This document shows, in pieces, positions 5,515-11,591 of a stretch of DNA of 11,591 bases. The stretch comes from JAWLDB01 sp041686915 (GTDB taxonomy: Bacteria; Bacillota; UBA994; UBA5500), in assembly GCA_041686915.1 (NCBI GenBank), contig JAWLDB010000077.1:1-11591 (forward strand), given 5' to 3'. How positions within the stretch are numbered: the first letter of the stretch is position 1; the number at the start of each line of letters is the position of its first letter. The notes under the pieces are model-generated. The model saw only the letters and a program-made list of their open reading frames with translations. It was not told where the DNA came from and searched no databases. Both the position numbers and the translations under genes were made by a program.

Positions 5515-7704
5515 TCATTGGAGTAACTGGGTGCGAGTGGCTTTAACGCCGTGCGATATGCACAAGCTTCCCTCCTGGATGCACTGGACAAGCTGCGGAT
5601 AAGGCAAAGGTTTACTAAAGAGATAACCCTGATACCGATCGCAACCGAGCTCATGCAGCAGTTCCCTTTGTTCGTCTCTCTCCACGTATTCGGCTACCAC
5701 CGAGTAGTTCAGAGACTTGCCCAGGAAGACGATTGAAGAGATGATGTTGCAGCAGTTCTGGTTGACCAATATCTCCCGTACTAGCGACCCATCCAGTTTG
5801 ATTGTGTTAAACTCGTATTCCTTCAGATACATCAGAGAGCTATGCCCCATGCCAAAGTCATCCATGGCTAGCTTGACACCTAGCTGCTTAATGGACTTGA
5901 TCTGGTTAAGTATCCTAGTGCTGCTGGCGAGGGCGAGTTGTTCCGTGATCTCCACCTGTAGGCTCTGGGGCTCGATGCGATGTTTCTGTATGACATCCCG
6001 CAGATCTGCTATGAAGTTGTCGTTCTCTAGCTGCAGAGCCGAAATATTAACTGAAACCGTGATACAATCCATCCCCAGCTCATTCAGGTGTTTGAGGTCG
6101 TGACACGCCCTATCCAAAACCCAGTATCCCAACTTGTCTATCAACTGAGCTTCCTCCGCCAGGGCAATTACCAAGGGAGGATGGATATAGCCGTAACTCT
6201 CATGCTTCCAGCGGAGTAAGGCTTCCAATCCAAATAACCTCCCTGCATGATCAACCTGCGGTTGATAGAACAGAGTCACACGGTCATTCTCCAAGTCGTG
6301 GTGCAGGTCTACCGTCAAGGACCTCGCTATATCGCCAATATCATCGTGTCTTGCGAGCAGAGTAGTGGCTGCTACCTGTTCCACAGCGTTTCCAATGAGA
6401 GCATATACACGCCCGAGGTTATTCTTGACCCGTGCATCAGCCACCCGTTCAGCCAGGCCAACAAACGGGATGTAACAGAGCGTGCCCAATAGCAGGTTAA
6501 ACAGCTGCAGCAAGCTGCCGGAAATAGACCCGGTGGATGCATATCCGCTGAGCAGAATAGGGGTTGTCCACTCGACCAGATTGCTGGTATAGGGCACCAG
6601 ACCATAATACACCGCCAGGTACGAGGTCAAAGTGAGCAAAACCGGGGTAAGGATGAACGGCAGGAAATACACCGGGTTCAGCACAATGGGTATACCGAAG
6701 ATCATCAGCTCGCTTATGTTACAGAGCACTGGAATTACGGACATCTTGGCCAGCCGTCGCTGGTTCTTGTGTCTTCCCGCCAACATAATTGCGAGGATTA
6801 AGCACAAGGCAGCCCCACAGCCACCCATCAATACGAAGTTATCGAAGAATGTCTTGGTGAAAACCTCTGTAGGTGCACTCCCAGCGCCAATTGCCACCTG
6901 GTTTGCGGAAAGGGCCGGCACAAAGATGCTTTGGGCCACCGGCTCCAGTACATTGCTACCATGCATACCGAAAAACCAAAGCAGATGCACCAGCAATACA
7001 AACAACATACCACTTACAAACGGTGAATTTATGCGAGAGAACATGCTGCTGGCCACACCTGAGATGAAAGCATGAATATCTGAAACCTCGAAGACACCGC
7101 TCAACACCTGGTTGAGGATAGCGAACATGGAGATAGTGATTGCCGCTGGATAGATTGCAGTCACTGCTGAGCCAAAGGTTGAGTTGGCCCCACTGGTGAA
7201 TGCTCTAACCTGAAGCAGCTCTAGTGAGCTCAACCGCATGAAAAGGATGGCAGAAGTGACTGCCACGACGATGCTTATGAACACCCCTACCGGTCCAAAG
7301 CTGGAGATGGAGAAGCCAGCCTTGCTGATGCCTGAGAGAGCAACAAATGAACCAAGAGAAACGGCTGAAGCAATGATCGGGCTAACCTTCAATTGGTAGC
7401 GCTGGCCATGCTCAATGGCATATGAGTAGCTGGTACACACCACCATAATCAAAGACAGGATGCTAAACGTACCATCCCTAACGTAATTGAAGACATTCTT
7501 CCATTGGTCCCCAAAGGTAGCATGCATAAACTCATGGTATGCAGGGATCGGCAGACTGAGAAATATCAGGGCTATAGAACCAAGCAAGACCAGTGGAATC
7601 ATGAATATTAGGCCACGGCGGATAGAAACCAACAACGGTTGGTTCTCTAGCCTTTGATCGATTACAGTGAACACCCTGACCAGCCGATCTCGCATGAAGT
7701 CCAT
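5515..7704 (-). CDS. PTS EIIC (cellobiose type)-EAL fusion, putative sugar-responsive c-di-GMP phosphodiesterase (729 aa)
   Basis: Residues 1 to about 430 form a multi-span EIIC sugar permease of the lactose/cellobiose/chitobiose type. Marks include the FFGMHGSNVLEPV loop (H248) and SELMIFGIPIVLNPVYFLPF (E332), where the family's sugar-binding His and Glu are kept although the usual NEP reads SEL. Residues about 455-712 form an EAL domain. Its catalytic set is present: E494 (EALLRW), N553, E585, D615-D616 (DDFG), K636, E672 and Q692 (QGYLFSKP). EAL domains hydrolyse c-di-GMP to pGpG. Deviations are MGHSS for TGYSS in loop 6 and AEYVE for AEGVE. There is no GGDEF domain and no neighbouring EIIA or EIIB gene. 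The reasonable inference is a membrane sugar sensor or transporter that controls local c-di-GMP. The ATG at 7704 has GGAGG 7 nt upstream; an ATG at 7725 is possible but weaker. Confidence 0.9.
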   Translation of the reverse strand: MDFMRDRLVRVFTVIDQRLENQPLLVSIRRGLIFMIPLVLLGSIALIFLSLPIPAYHEFMHATFGDQWKNVFNYVRDGTFSILSLIMVVCTSYSYAIEHGQRYQLKVSPIIASAVSLGSFVALSGISKAGFSISSFGPVGVFISIVVAVTSAILFMRLSSLELLQVRAFTSGANSTFGSAVTAIYPAAITISMFAILNQVLSGVFEVSDIHAFISGVASSMFSRINSPFVSGMLFVLLVHLLWFFGMHGSNVLEPVAQSIFVPALSANQVAIGAGSAPTEVFTKTFFDNFVLMGGCGAALCLILAIMLAGRHKNQRRLAKMSVIPVLCNISELMIFGIPIVLNPVYFLPFILTPVLLTLTSYLAVYYGLVPYTSNLVEWTTPILLSGYASTGSISGSLLQLFNLLLGTLCYIPFVGLAERVADARVKNNLGRVYALIGNAVEQVAATTLLARHDDIGDIARSLTVDLHHDLENDRVTLFYQPQVDHAGRLFGLEALLRWKHESYGYIHPPLVIALAEEAQLIDKLGYWVLDRACHDLKHLNELGMDCITVSVNISALQLENDNFIADLRDVIQKHRIEPQSLQVEITEQLALASSTRILNQIKSIKQLGVKLAMDDFGMGHSSLMYLKEYEFNTIKLDGSLVREILVNQNCCNIISSIVFLGKSLNYSVVAEYVERDEQRELLHELGCDRYQGYLFSKPLPYPQLVQCIQEGSLCISHGVKATRTQLLQ

Positions 7705-7834
7705 ATCTCTGCCTCCAAATGTCATCTTGTCCTGATGTGCTCCGAGTACATGCCCTCCCCAACAGAGACTAAGTCTGGCAGTGGAAGCCTGACATGCGTT
7801 AATGCGGGTTTGTGCATCTTACATGGACATACTT

Positions 7835-7863
7835 GGAATATCACATTCAGCCTCTTGCTGCAA
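7835..7863 (-). promoter_or_regulatory. Possible promoter for the EIIC-EAL gene
   Basis: On the minus strand TTGCAG (7863-7858) is followed after 17 nt by TATTCC (7840-7835), preceded by the extended -10 TGa. Both hexamers are weak matches and the leader would be about 125 nt. No c-di-GMP riboswitch motif was recognised in that leader. Confidence 0.28.
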
Positions 7864-7949
7864 TTTTCCTGCTATTGACCTGCGAAAGGTAGACGAGGGC
7901 AGTCTCAGGACGGCCAGTTCGACGCTATCAGACTTCACTTAACGGATTA

Positions 7950-7958
7950 TGCTACACT
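7950..7958 (+). promoter_or_regulatory. Possible extended -10 promoter for the DUF3842 gene
   Basis: TGC-TACACT fits the TGn extended -10 form, with four of six bases matching TATAAT. No good -35 hexamer is present at 16-18 nt. It would give a leader of about 130 nt before the GTG start. Confidence 0.3.
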
Positions 7959-8093
7959 AGAAAAGACTCGGTTCTGTGGAAGTAAACTTTATGCGTGCCG
8001 TTGTATTCTCGATTCATTCTACTGTTGATAAGGACGCAGGATATGCTTCCTGAGCAAAGGTCTGTAACGCCTACTACTAAGGAGGTTCAGCTA

Positions 8094-8510
8094 GTGAAAA
8101 CAGTCATAATTGATGGTCAGGGGGGCAAAATTGGCAGGCTCCTGGTAGAGCAACTGAAGAAGACCTTACCTGAGCTCAAACTGACGGTGATAGGCACAAA
8201 CAGTATAGCGACTGCAGCAATGCTGAAAGCAGGAGCCGACCAGGGGGCCACTGGAGAAAACCCCGTAGTAGTCAGCTGCAGAGATGCAGATTTGATAATC
8301 GGTCCGCTAGGCATAATCATCGCCAACTCACTCCTCGGAGAAGTAACACCAGCAATGGCCGTAGCTATCGGTCAGAGCCGAGCCAAGAAGATACTTATTC
8401 CTGTTGCCAGATGCGGATGCGTTGTGTTGGGGGCACAGGAGCTATCCTTCAATGACTATATATCACTGGCAATATCCGAAATAAGGCAAGCTTTAAGCGA
8501 CAAGAGTTGA
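8094..8510 (+). CDS. DUF3842 family protein (138 aa)
   Basis: The sequence matches the DUF3842 pattern as I know it. It has a nucleotide-binding-like start VIIDGQGGKIG (4-14), then GTNSIATAAMLKAGADQGATGEN (34-56), a DADLIIGPLGIIIANSLLGEVTP stretch (64-86), and a KKILIPV strand followed by C107 and C109. The family is common in Clostridia and its function is unknown. The fold is probably a small Rossmann-like alpha/beta domain, inferred from the glycine-rich first loop. The length is normal. The start is GTG at 8094, preceded by AAGGAGG 8 nt upstream; longer frames from 7995 or 8043 lack such a site. No partner gene is tightly linked, except for a possible 22-codon frame 40 nt downstream before the terminator. 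Confidence 0.88.
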   Translation: MKTVIIDGQGGKIGRLLVEQLKKTLPELKLTVIGTNSIATAAMLKAGADQGATGENPVVVSCRDADLIIGPLGIIIANSLLGEVTPAMAVAIGQSRAKKILIPVARCGCVVLGAQELSFNDYISLAISEIRQALSDKS

Positions 8511-8550
8511 TGCAGGGGCTCACCCGAACACACCAGAGGAACGCACGTCT

Positions 8551-8619
8551 ATGAAGATATTTGGACCGTTCTCTGTTCGATCACGCAAGCCCGCCATCGA
8601 GCGAACTAGAAAGAAGTAA
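8551..8619 (+). CDS. Possible basic microprotein (22 aa)
   Basis: A short frame from ATG to TAA would encode a peptide beginning MKIFGPFSVRSRKP, ending in RTRKK, with eight Lys/Arg and one acidic residue. GAGGA lies about 9 nt before the ATG. It sits 40 nt after the DUF3842 stop and just before the hairpin terminator, so it would be on the same transcript. No family is recognised. Such short frames often occur by chance, and the support is the start context and position only. Confidence 0.3.
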   Translation: MKIFGPFSVRSRKPAIERTRKK

Positions 8620-8628
8620 TAGCGGGAA

Positions 8629-8662
8629 AAGAGAGTGCGTTGCAGTAGTAACGCACTCTCTT
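8629..8662. terminator. Bidirectional intrinsic terminator between convergent genes
   Basis: A perfect 13-bp stem pairs AAGAGAGTGCGTT (8629-8641) with AACGCACTCTCTT (8650-8662) around an 8-nt loop. The plus-strand tail is TTATTGTCTT. On the minus strand the stem runs into CTCTTTTCCC. It lies between the DUF3842 transcript and the end of the methyltransferase gene at 8697, and so can serve both. Confidence 0.75.
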
Positions 8663-8696
8663 ATTGTCTTACGCCTCAGGATGTATCACCTGATGG

Positions 8697-9497
8697 TTAC
8701 CTTACCTTCTGCGCGAGTACTGCATACCAGCTAATCTTGTCAAAATCAGCATCAAAATTGCCGGTCTTGGCCTCTTCACTGTGAGAGCTCAACCATAGGT
8801 GATCGACATCGAAGCAGCGCCTTATCTCAAAACCGTGTTCATTCAACATGTTTTCGTAATCCCTGTACTTCAAAGGGTAGTAGGTTGGGGCATGAAGCAG
8901 GGAAGTCTTTTCGTGTTTGCCCTTAATGTCGGTAGAAGTTACAAAGATAAAATCAATTGAACCATCATCGTGCCAGTTCCATATTTGATAGAGACTAACG
9001 TGCTTCTCTTCAGTCATCACAAAGGGATCCCGCGCACTAAAAATGGGCCTTTCGTTGAGGATCCTGTCCCAGTTCCTCATATCAATGAACAGGAGTCCGC
9101 CTTGGTTTATTTTAGTGGATATGCTCTCGATAAAGCTGGATACGTCCTGATTGCTCACATGAGGTAAAGAGTTTCCTGTGGAAATAACGCAATCGTATGT
9201 ATTTGGCAGGACATCGCCAAGCTTTCTGAAATCGCACTGGAATAGTTCGGCACTGTAGCCCTGGTGCGCAAAGTTCTCTTTGGCTTTCATAAGCAGAGTC
9301 TCGCTCAAATCAGATCCCGAAACCTGAAATCCAAGTTCAGCCAAAGGGATAGTAGTGCCACCTGCTCCTATAGAGCAATCATGGATGGTAGTTATGTCAT
9401 AATCACCAAAGACATGTCGATAGAAGTCGAGAAACTTCTCCTGCTGTTTTTGGGACATGTTCTGATTAAACAAAGCTGATGTTTCATATAGGTTCAA
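8697..9497 (-). CDS. Class I SAM-dependent methyltransferase (266 aa)
   Basis: The SAM-binding Rossmann fold is clear: motif I HDCSIGAGGTTIPLAELG (39-56), acidic motif II GSDLS (D63), CDFRKL (88-93) and motif IV YDCVISTGNSLPHV (101-114). The TGNSLPH pattern is like that of small-molecule methyltransferases related to glycine/sarcosine N-methyltransferases. The C-terminal half forms a substrate-binding beta region and gives no firm substrate. I prefer a TTG start at 9497 because GGAGGG stands 6 nt before it and NLYETSALFNQNM is a sensible N-terminus. An ATG at 9548 would add 17 residues but has a poor ribosome binding site. The gene is convergent to the DUF3842 gene and divergent from the PadR operon, so it is probably monocistronic. 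Confidence 0.85.
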   Translation of the reverse strand: MNLYETSALFNQNMSQKQQEKFLDFYRHVFGDYDITTIHDCSIGAGGTTIPLAELGFQVSGSDLSETLLMKAKENFAHQGYSAELFQCDFRKLGDVLPNTYDCVISTGNSLPHVSNQDVSSFIESISTKINQGGLLFIDMRNWDRILNERPIFSARDPFVMTEEKHVSLYQIWNWHDDGSIDFIFVTSTDIKGKHEKTSLLHAPTYYPLKYRDYENMLNEHGFEIRRCFDVDHLWLSSHSEEAKTGNFDADFDKISWYAVLAQKVR

Positions 9498-9641
9498 GAT
9501 AAGCCCTCCAACCTGATCAGTTTCATTTACTGGGGGAACACGCATCATCCGAAGTCCATACTGTATAGGCCACCCAGGTGCTCTCTACTGCTACCCCGCT
9601 GGCCCCTGACTTGGATTATTGTACCACATCAGCCAAGCCCC

Positions 9642-9670
9642 TTGCAGGATTCCTATCGCCCGTTTATACT
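9642..9670 (+). promoter_or_regulatory. Promoter of the padR-SEDS operon
   Basis: TTGCAG (9642-9647) is separated by 17 nt from TATACT (9665-9670), a five-of-six match to TATAAT. Transcription would start near 9677, about 42 nt before the PadR ATG. The left arm of an inverted repeat overlaps the last two bases of the -10 box. Confidence 0.6.
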
Positions 9671-9708
9671 ATACCTAGCGTATCGATGCATAGATTGGCT
9701 ATGTATAG
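9669..9708 (+). promoter_or_regulatory. Putative PadR operator (inverted repeat)
   Basis: CTATACCTAGC (9669-9679) and GCTATGTATAG (9698-9708) form an inverted repeat with 10 of 11 positions paired and an 18-nt spacer. The left arm covers the -10 edge and the transcription start, and the right arm touches the AGGAGG ribosome binding site. PadR proteins commonly repress their own operons through such repeats. Binding by this PadR is inferred from position. The same arms could also form an RNA stem. Confidence 0.5.
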
Positions 9709-9718
9709 GAGGTGCAGG

Positions 9719-10054
9719 ATGTATATAGACAAGGAGCTCACCCGCGGAAGCACCACGATATTGGTGCTAAGTCTGCTCGAGCGTAAAGCGATGTACGGTT
9801 ACGAGATGATCAAAGAGGCCGAAGCTTTGTCTGAAGGCGTGTTCCAGTTTAGAGAAGGAACCCTCTACCCAGTTCTCCACTCCCTTGAGTCTAGCGGACT
9901 CATTGAGTCCTTCTGGTCTGAAGGCGTGACAGCCCGCCGCCGCAAGTATTACCGGCTTACCTCAGTAGGCGTTAAGCAGCTCTGTGACAAGCGGAAAGAG
10001 TGGACCACATTTACAAAGGCTGTGAACAGCATCATTGGAGGTGTCTCACGATGA
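9719..10054 (+). CDS. PadR-family transcriptional regulator (111 aa)
   Basis: This is a short PadR-type winged-helix repressor. Visible parts are the first helices (GSTTILVLSLLERKAMYGYEMIKEAEAL, about 10-37), the recognition helix EGTLYPVLHSLESSGLI (46-62) and the wing RRRKYYRLT (73-81). The C-terminal helix (about 83-106) would mediate dimerisation, as in the short PadR-s2 group. The start at 9719 is well supported by AGGAGG 6 nt upstream; the longer frame from 9578 crosses the promoter. Its stop codon overlaps the start of the next gene by 4 nt (ATGA), so the two are translationally coupled. In this operon type the regulator is thought to sense or control the state of the HAAS-bearing membrane protein beside it. 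It probably represses its own promoter. The ligand is unknown. Confidence 0.93.
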   Translation: MYIDKELTRGSTTILVLSLLERKAMYGYEMIKEAEALSEGVFQFREGTLYPVLHSLESSGLIESFWSEGVTARRRKYYRLTSVGVKQLCDKRKEWTTFTKAVNSIIGGVSR

Positions 10055-11319
10055 TGACAATAGGCCATTACCTTGATGCTGTATGCTCGCGCATTAAGTG
10101 CAAAGAGGTTCACAGTAGTATACGCCTGGAGCTCGAACAGCACATTGAAGACATAATCGCCCACGAAATGCAAGACGGAGCCACTAGAGAAGAGGCCATG
10201 AGTACAGCCATAACTTGCATGGGTGACCCGGCTGCAGTGGGACAATCACTTAATGCGGTACATAAGCCACGCTTTGAATGGACTGTTGCGGCGCTGCTAG
10301 CAGGGTTTATGGGCTTGGCAGTTTTCACTATGTACACGCTTAGGTCATTTGTTCCTAACTGGTTAACGCCGCACCTAGTCTACGACACCGTTATATGTAC
10401 GGTGATTGGTGGCGCTCTGGCCACAGCCGTGTACTTCTGGGATTACAGGCGATTACTTGGCCTCTCTTCGTGGGTCATTGGTGCCACCCTACTAAGCCTT
10501 GTTGCTCATCCCCTACAGCCGTATGCAAGGACCATAGCCGCTTTGAACCCATACATCCTGGCGGTTGCTGCTGGAGTACTCCTCCGTAAGTATCAAGGCG
10601 AAACGGCACTAGAATTAGCTAAGACCTATGCATTAGTTATTGCACCGGCAGTTTTGCTAGCCAGTATCCCTTCTCTTTCGGCAGCCGCAGTCTATATTGC
10701 AGCCTGTTTTGCCATGCTGCTCAGCCTGAGGCAAAAGAGAAAGCGATTTGCCTTAGCTACTATCACACTTGTAGTTGTGCTGAGTATGATAATGCTAACG
10801 ATGCAGCCCTACAGCTTAATGCGTTTACGCTCATACCTTAACCCCCATACTGATCCAAACGGTAGGGGCTGGCTACCTCTCCGTTTAACTCAAGCCATAG
10901 AACAGGGAGGCCCATTCGGGCAACGCCAACTAGCCGAACCAAGCGCCTTTCCTGAACCCCATACAGACTTTGTGTTCACGTATCTGATCTATCGTTATGG
11001 CTGGATTACAGGTGCTATCGTCCTGCTCTTTGCCACCTTGTTCATACTACGATTGGTGAAACTGTGCATCGCTGTTCGCGAGCCGCTAGGCAGAACAGTA
11101 GCCATGGGAATCACAACTACCTTTGCGTTGCACTTTGTGGGGAATGTGCTACTCGCCATCGGCAGAGTCCCCATATTGTCGTTATCCTTTCCTTTTCTGA
11201 GCTATAGTCGCCTGCCACTGATCGCGGAGATTGTGGCCGTGGGTATCCTGCTAAGCATATATAGGCGCAAAGATCTGATTGTTTCGGCGACGGAGGTGGC
11301 TAATGGACAAGAAGCTTAG
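10051..11319 (+). CDS. Permease-prefix (HAAS) domain fused to an FtsW/RodA/SpoVE-like SEDS membrane protein (422 aa)
   Basis: Residues 1-75 are a helical permease-prefix/HAAS domain (LELEQHIEDIIAHEM, then MGDPAAVGQSLNAVHKP), a module regularly found next to PadR regulators. Residues about 77-405 hold around ten membrane spans with the SEDS signatures: the large external loop with NPHTDPNGRGW and EQGG, then FPEPHTDFVF (300-309), FVGNVLLAIGRVPI (362-375) and FPFLSYS (380-386). D306 matches the conserved catalytic Asp of peptidoglycan glycosyltransferases such as RodA. The GGSS that usually follows PF-SYG is replaced by SRLP. A role in cell-wall synthesis, or in sensing it, is inferred. The start at 10051 has GGAGGTG 7 nt upstream and overlaps the PadR stop. 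No class B PBP partner is visible, but the next gene is cut by the window. Confidence 0.88.
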   Translation: MMTIGHYLDAVCSRIKCKEVHSSIRLELEQHIEDIIAHEMQDGATREEAMSTAITCMGDPAAVGQSLNAVHKPRFEWTVAALLAGFMGLAVFTMYTLRSFVPNWLTPHLVYDTVICTVIGGALATAVYFWDYRRLLGLSSWVIGATLLSLVAHPLQPYARTIAALNPYILAVAAGVLLRKYQGETALELAKTYALVIAPAVLLASIPSLSAAAVYIAACFAMLLSLRQKRKRFALATITLVVVLSMIMLTMQPYSLMRLRSYLNPHTDPNGRGWLPLRLTQAIEQGGPFGQRQLAEPSAFPEPHTDFVFTYLIYRYGWITGAIVLLFATLFILRLVKLCIAVREPLGRTVAMGITTTFALHFVGNVLLAIGRVPILSLSFPFLSYSRLPLIAEIVAVGILLSIYRRKDLIVSATEVANGQEA

Positions 11320-11591
11320 TACATATGCTGCCCCGCTAATCACTATGGCTGTATTCTTCTTCAGTTTCTACTACGCGCCTGGGGTGAAGGAAGAACACTT
11401 TAACATTCTAGTCTTGGCGTCTCTCCTCACGCCACTCGCCTTAGTATTTCTGGCGCAGGTGAGCCTGCGAATGGCATTTTTGCAGTCCCTCGCCCTCCAG
11501 GTCATCTACACTCTCTATGGCATGTGGTACTGGAAACACCAGGATGCCCTTACGGACCAGTACTTCTCCTTTGAAAACGAACTGCATGTTG
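11303..11591 (+). CDS. Membrane protein of the padR-SEDS operon, partial (first 96 codons)
   Basis: An open frame begins at ATG 11303 with GGAGGTGG 5 nt or less upstream and runs off the right edge. It overlaps the SEDS gene by 17 nt, so it is surely part of the operon. The N-terminus MDKKLSTYAAPLITMAVFFF is followed by further hydrophobic stretches (ILVLASLLTPLALVFLA and QSLALQVIYTLYGMWYW), giving about three predicted membrane spans. The short loop after the first span contains YYAPGVKEEHF. The family is not recognised from this part. It may be a dedicated partner of the SEDS protein, but that rests on gene position alone. Confidence 0.75.
   Translation, partial: MDKKLSTYAAPLITMAVFFFSFYYAPGVKEEHFNILVLASLLTPLALVFLAQVSLRMAFLQSLALQVIYTLYGMWYWKHQDALTDQYFSFENELHV

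Larger units (their letters stand above)
7705..8093. other. 389-nt divergent intergenic region between EIIC-EAL and DUF3842 genes
   Basis: The region holds the upstream signals of two divergent genes: a weak minus-strand promoter near 7850 and an extended -10 on the plus strand near 7954. A 20-codon reading frame (ATG 7991 to TGA 8053) lies in the DUF3842 leader with only a weak GGAAG before it; it could be a leader peptide but has little support. I see no convincing riboswitch, REP copy or large inverted repeat. Confidence 0.5.

Noticed and set aside
7705..7860. c-di-GMP (GEMM) riboswitch in the leader of the EIIC-EAL gene
   Set aside because: I looked for the conserved GEMM core and the tetraloop-receptor pattern on the minus strand and did not find them.
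7991..8053. 20-codon frame in the DUF3842 leader as a regulatory leader peptide
   Set aside because: Only a weak GGAAG precedes it. There is no run of one amino acid and no attenuator hairpin after it.

Overview
The window looks like a chromosomal segment of an anaerobic, Clostridia-like Bacillota (Firmicutes). The clues are strong AGGAGG-type ribosome binding sites with GTG and TTG starts as well as ATG, a DUF3842-type protein, a cellobiose-type PTS EIIC domain, a PadR regulator coupled to a permease-prefix (HAAS) SEDS protein, and copies of a REP-like repeat (core ACGGGGACGGTTCT then TGGGTCA) that I recall from clostridial genomes. The genus cannot be set from the sequence. No rRNA, tRNA, CRISPR array, integrase or phage gene is visible.

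Left part (1-3950): minus-strand genes for a gamma-glutamyltransferase-like Ntn hydrolase, a Nudix hydrolase, a GNAT acetyltransferase and a REP-associated tyrosine transposase (RAYT). REP-like repeats sit in the gaps. A tandem pair lies upstream of the Ntn hydrolase, and two inverted copies bracket the RAYT. This is the mobile, accessory part of the window.

Middle part (3947-7704): a plus-strand adenosine-deaminase-like metallohydrolase with a long insertion ends at a perfect 15-bp hairpin terminator. Convergent to it is a large minus-strand gene that fuses a sugar-PTS EIIC membrane domain to a c-di-GMP phosphodiesterase (EAL) domain. No EIIA, EIIB or GGDEF gene is nearby, so it may be a sugar-responsive c-di-GMP regulator. 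It is the strongest candidate here for an under-described system.

Right part (7705-11591): a DUF3842 gene, a possible 22-residue basic microprotein and a hairpin terminator shared with a convergent SAM methyltransferase. Divergent from the methyltransferase is a tight operon: PadR repressor, HAAS-SEDS (FtsW/RodA-like) membrane protein overlapping it by 4 nt, and a third membrane protein overlapping by 17 nt and cut by the window edge. Its promoter carries an 11-bp inverted repeat that overlaps the -10 box and reaches the ribosome binding site, which suggests autoregulation.

Several starts given here are shorter than the longest open frames, because the extra N-terminal codons are translated repeat or non-coding DNA or because a much better ribosome binding site lies further in.
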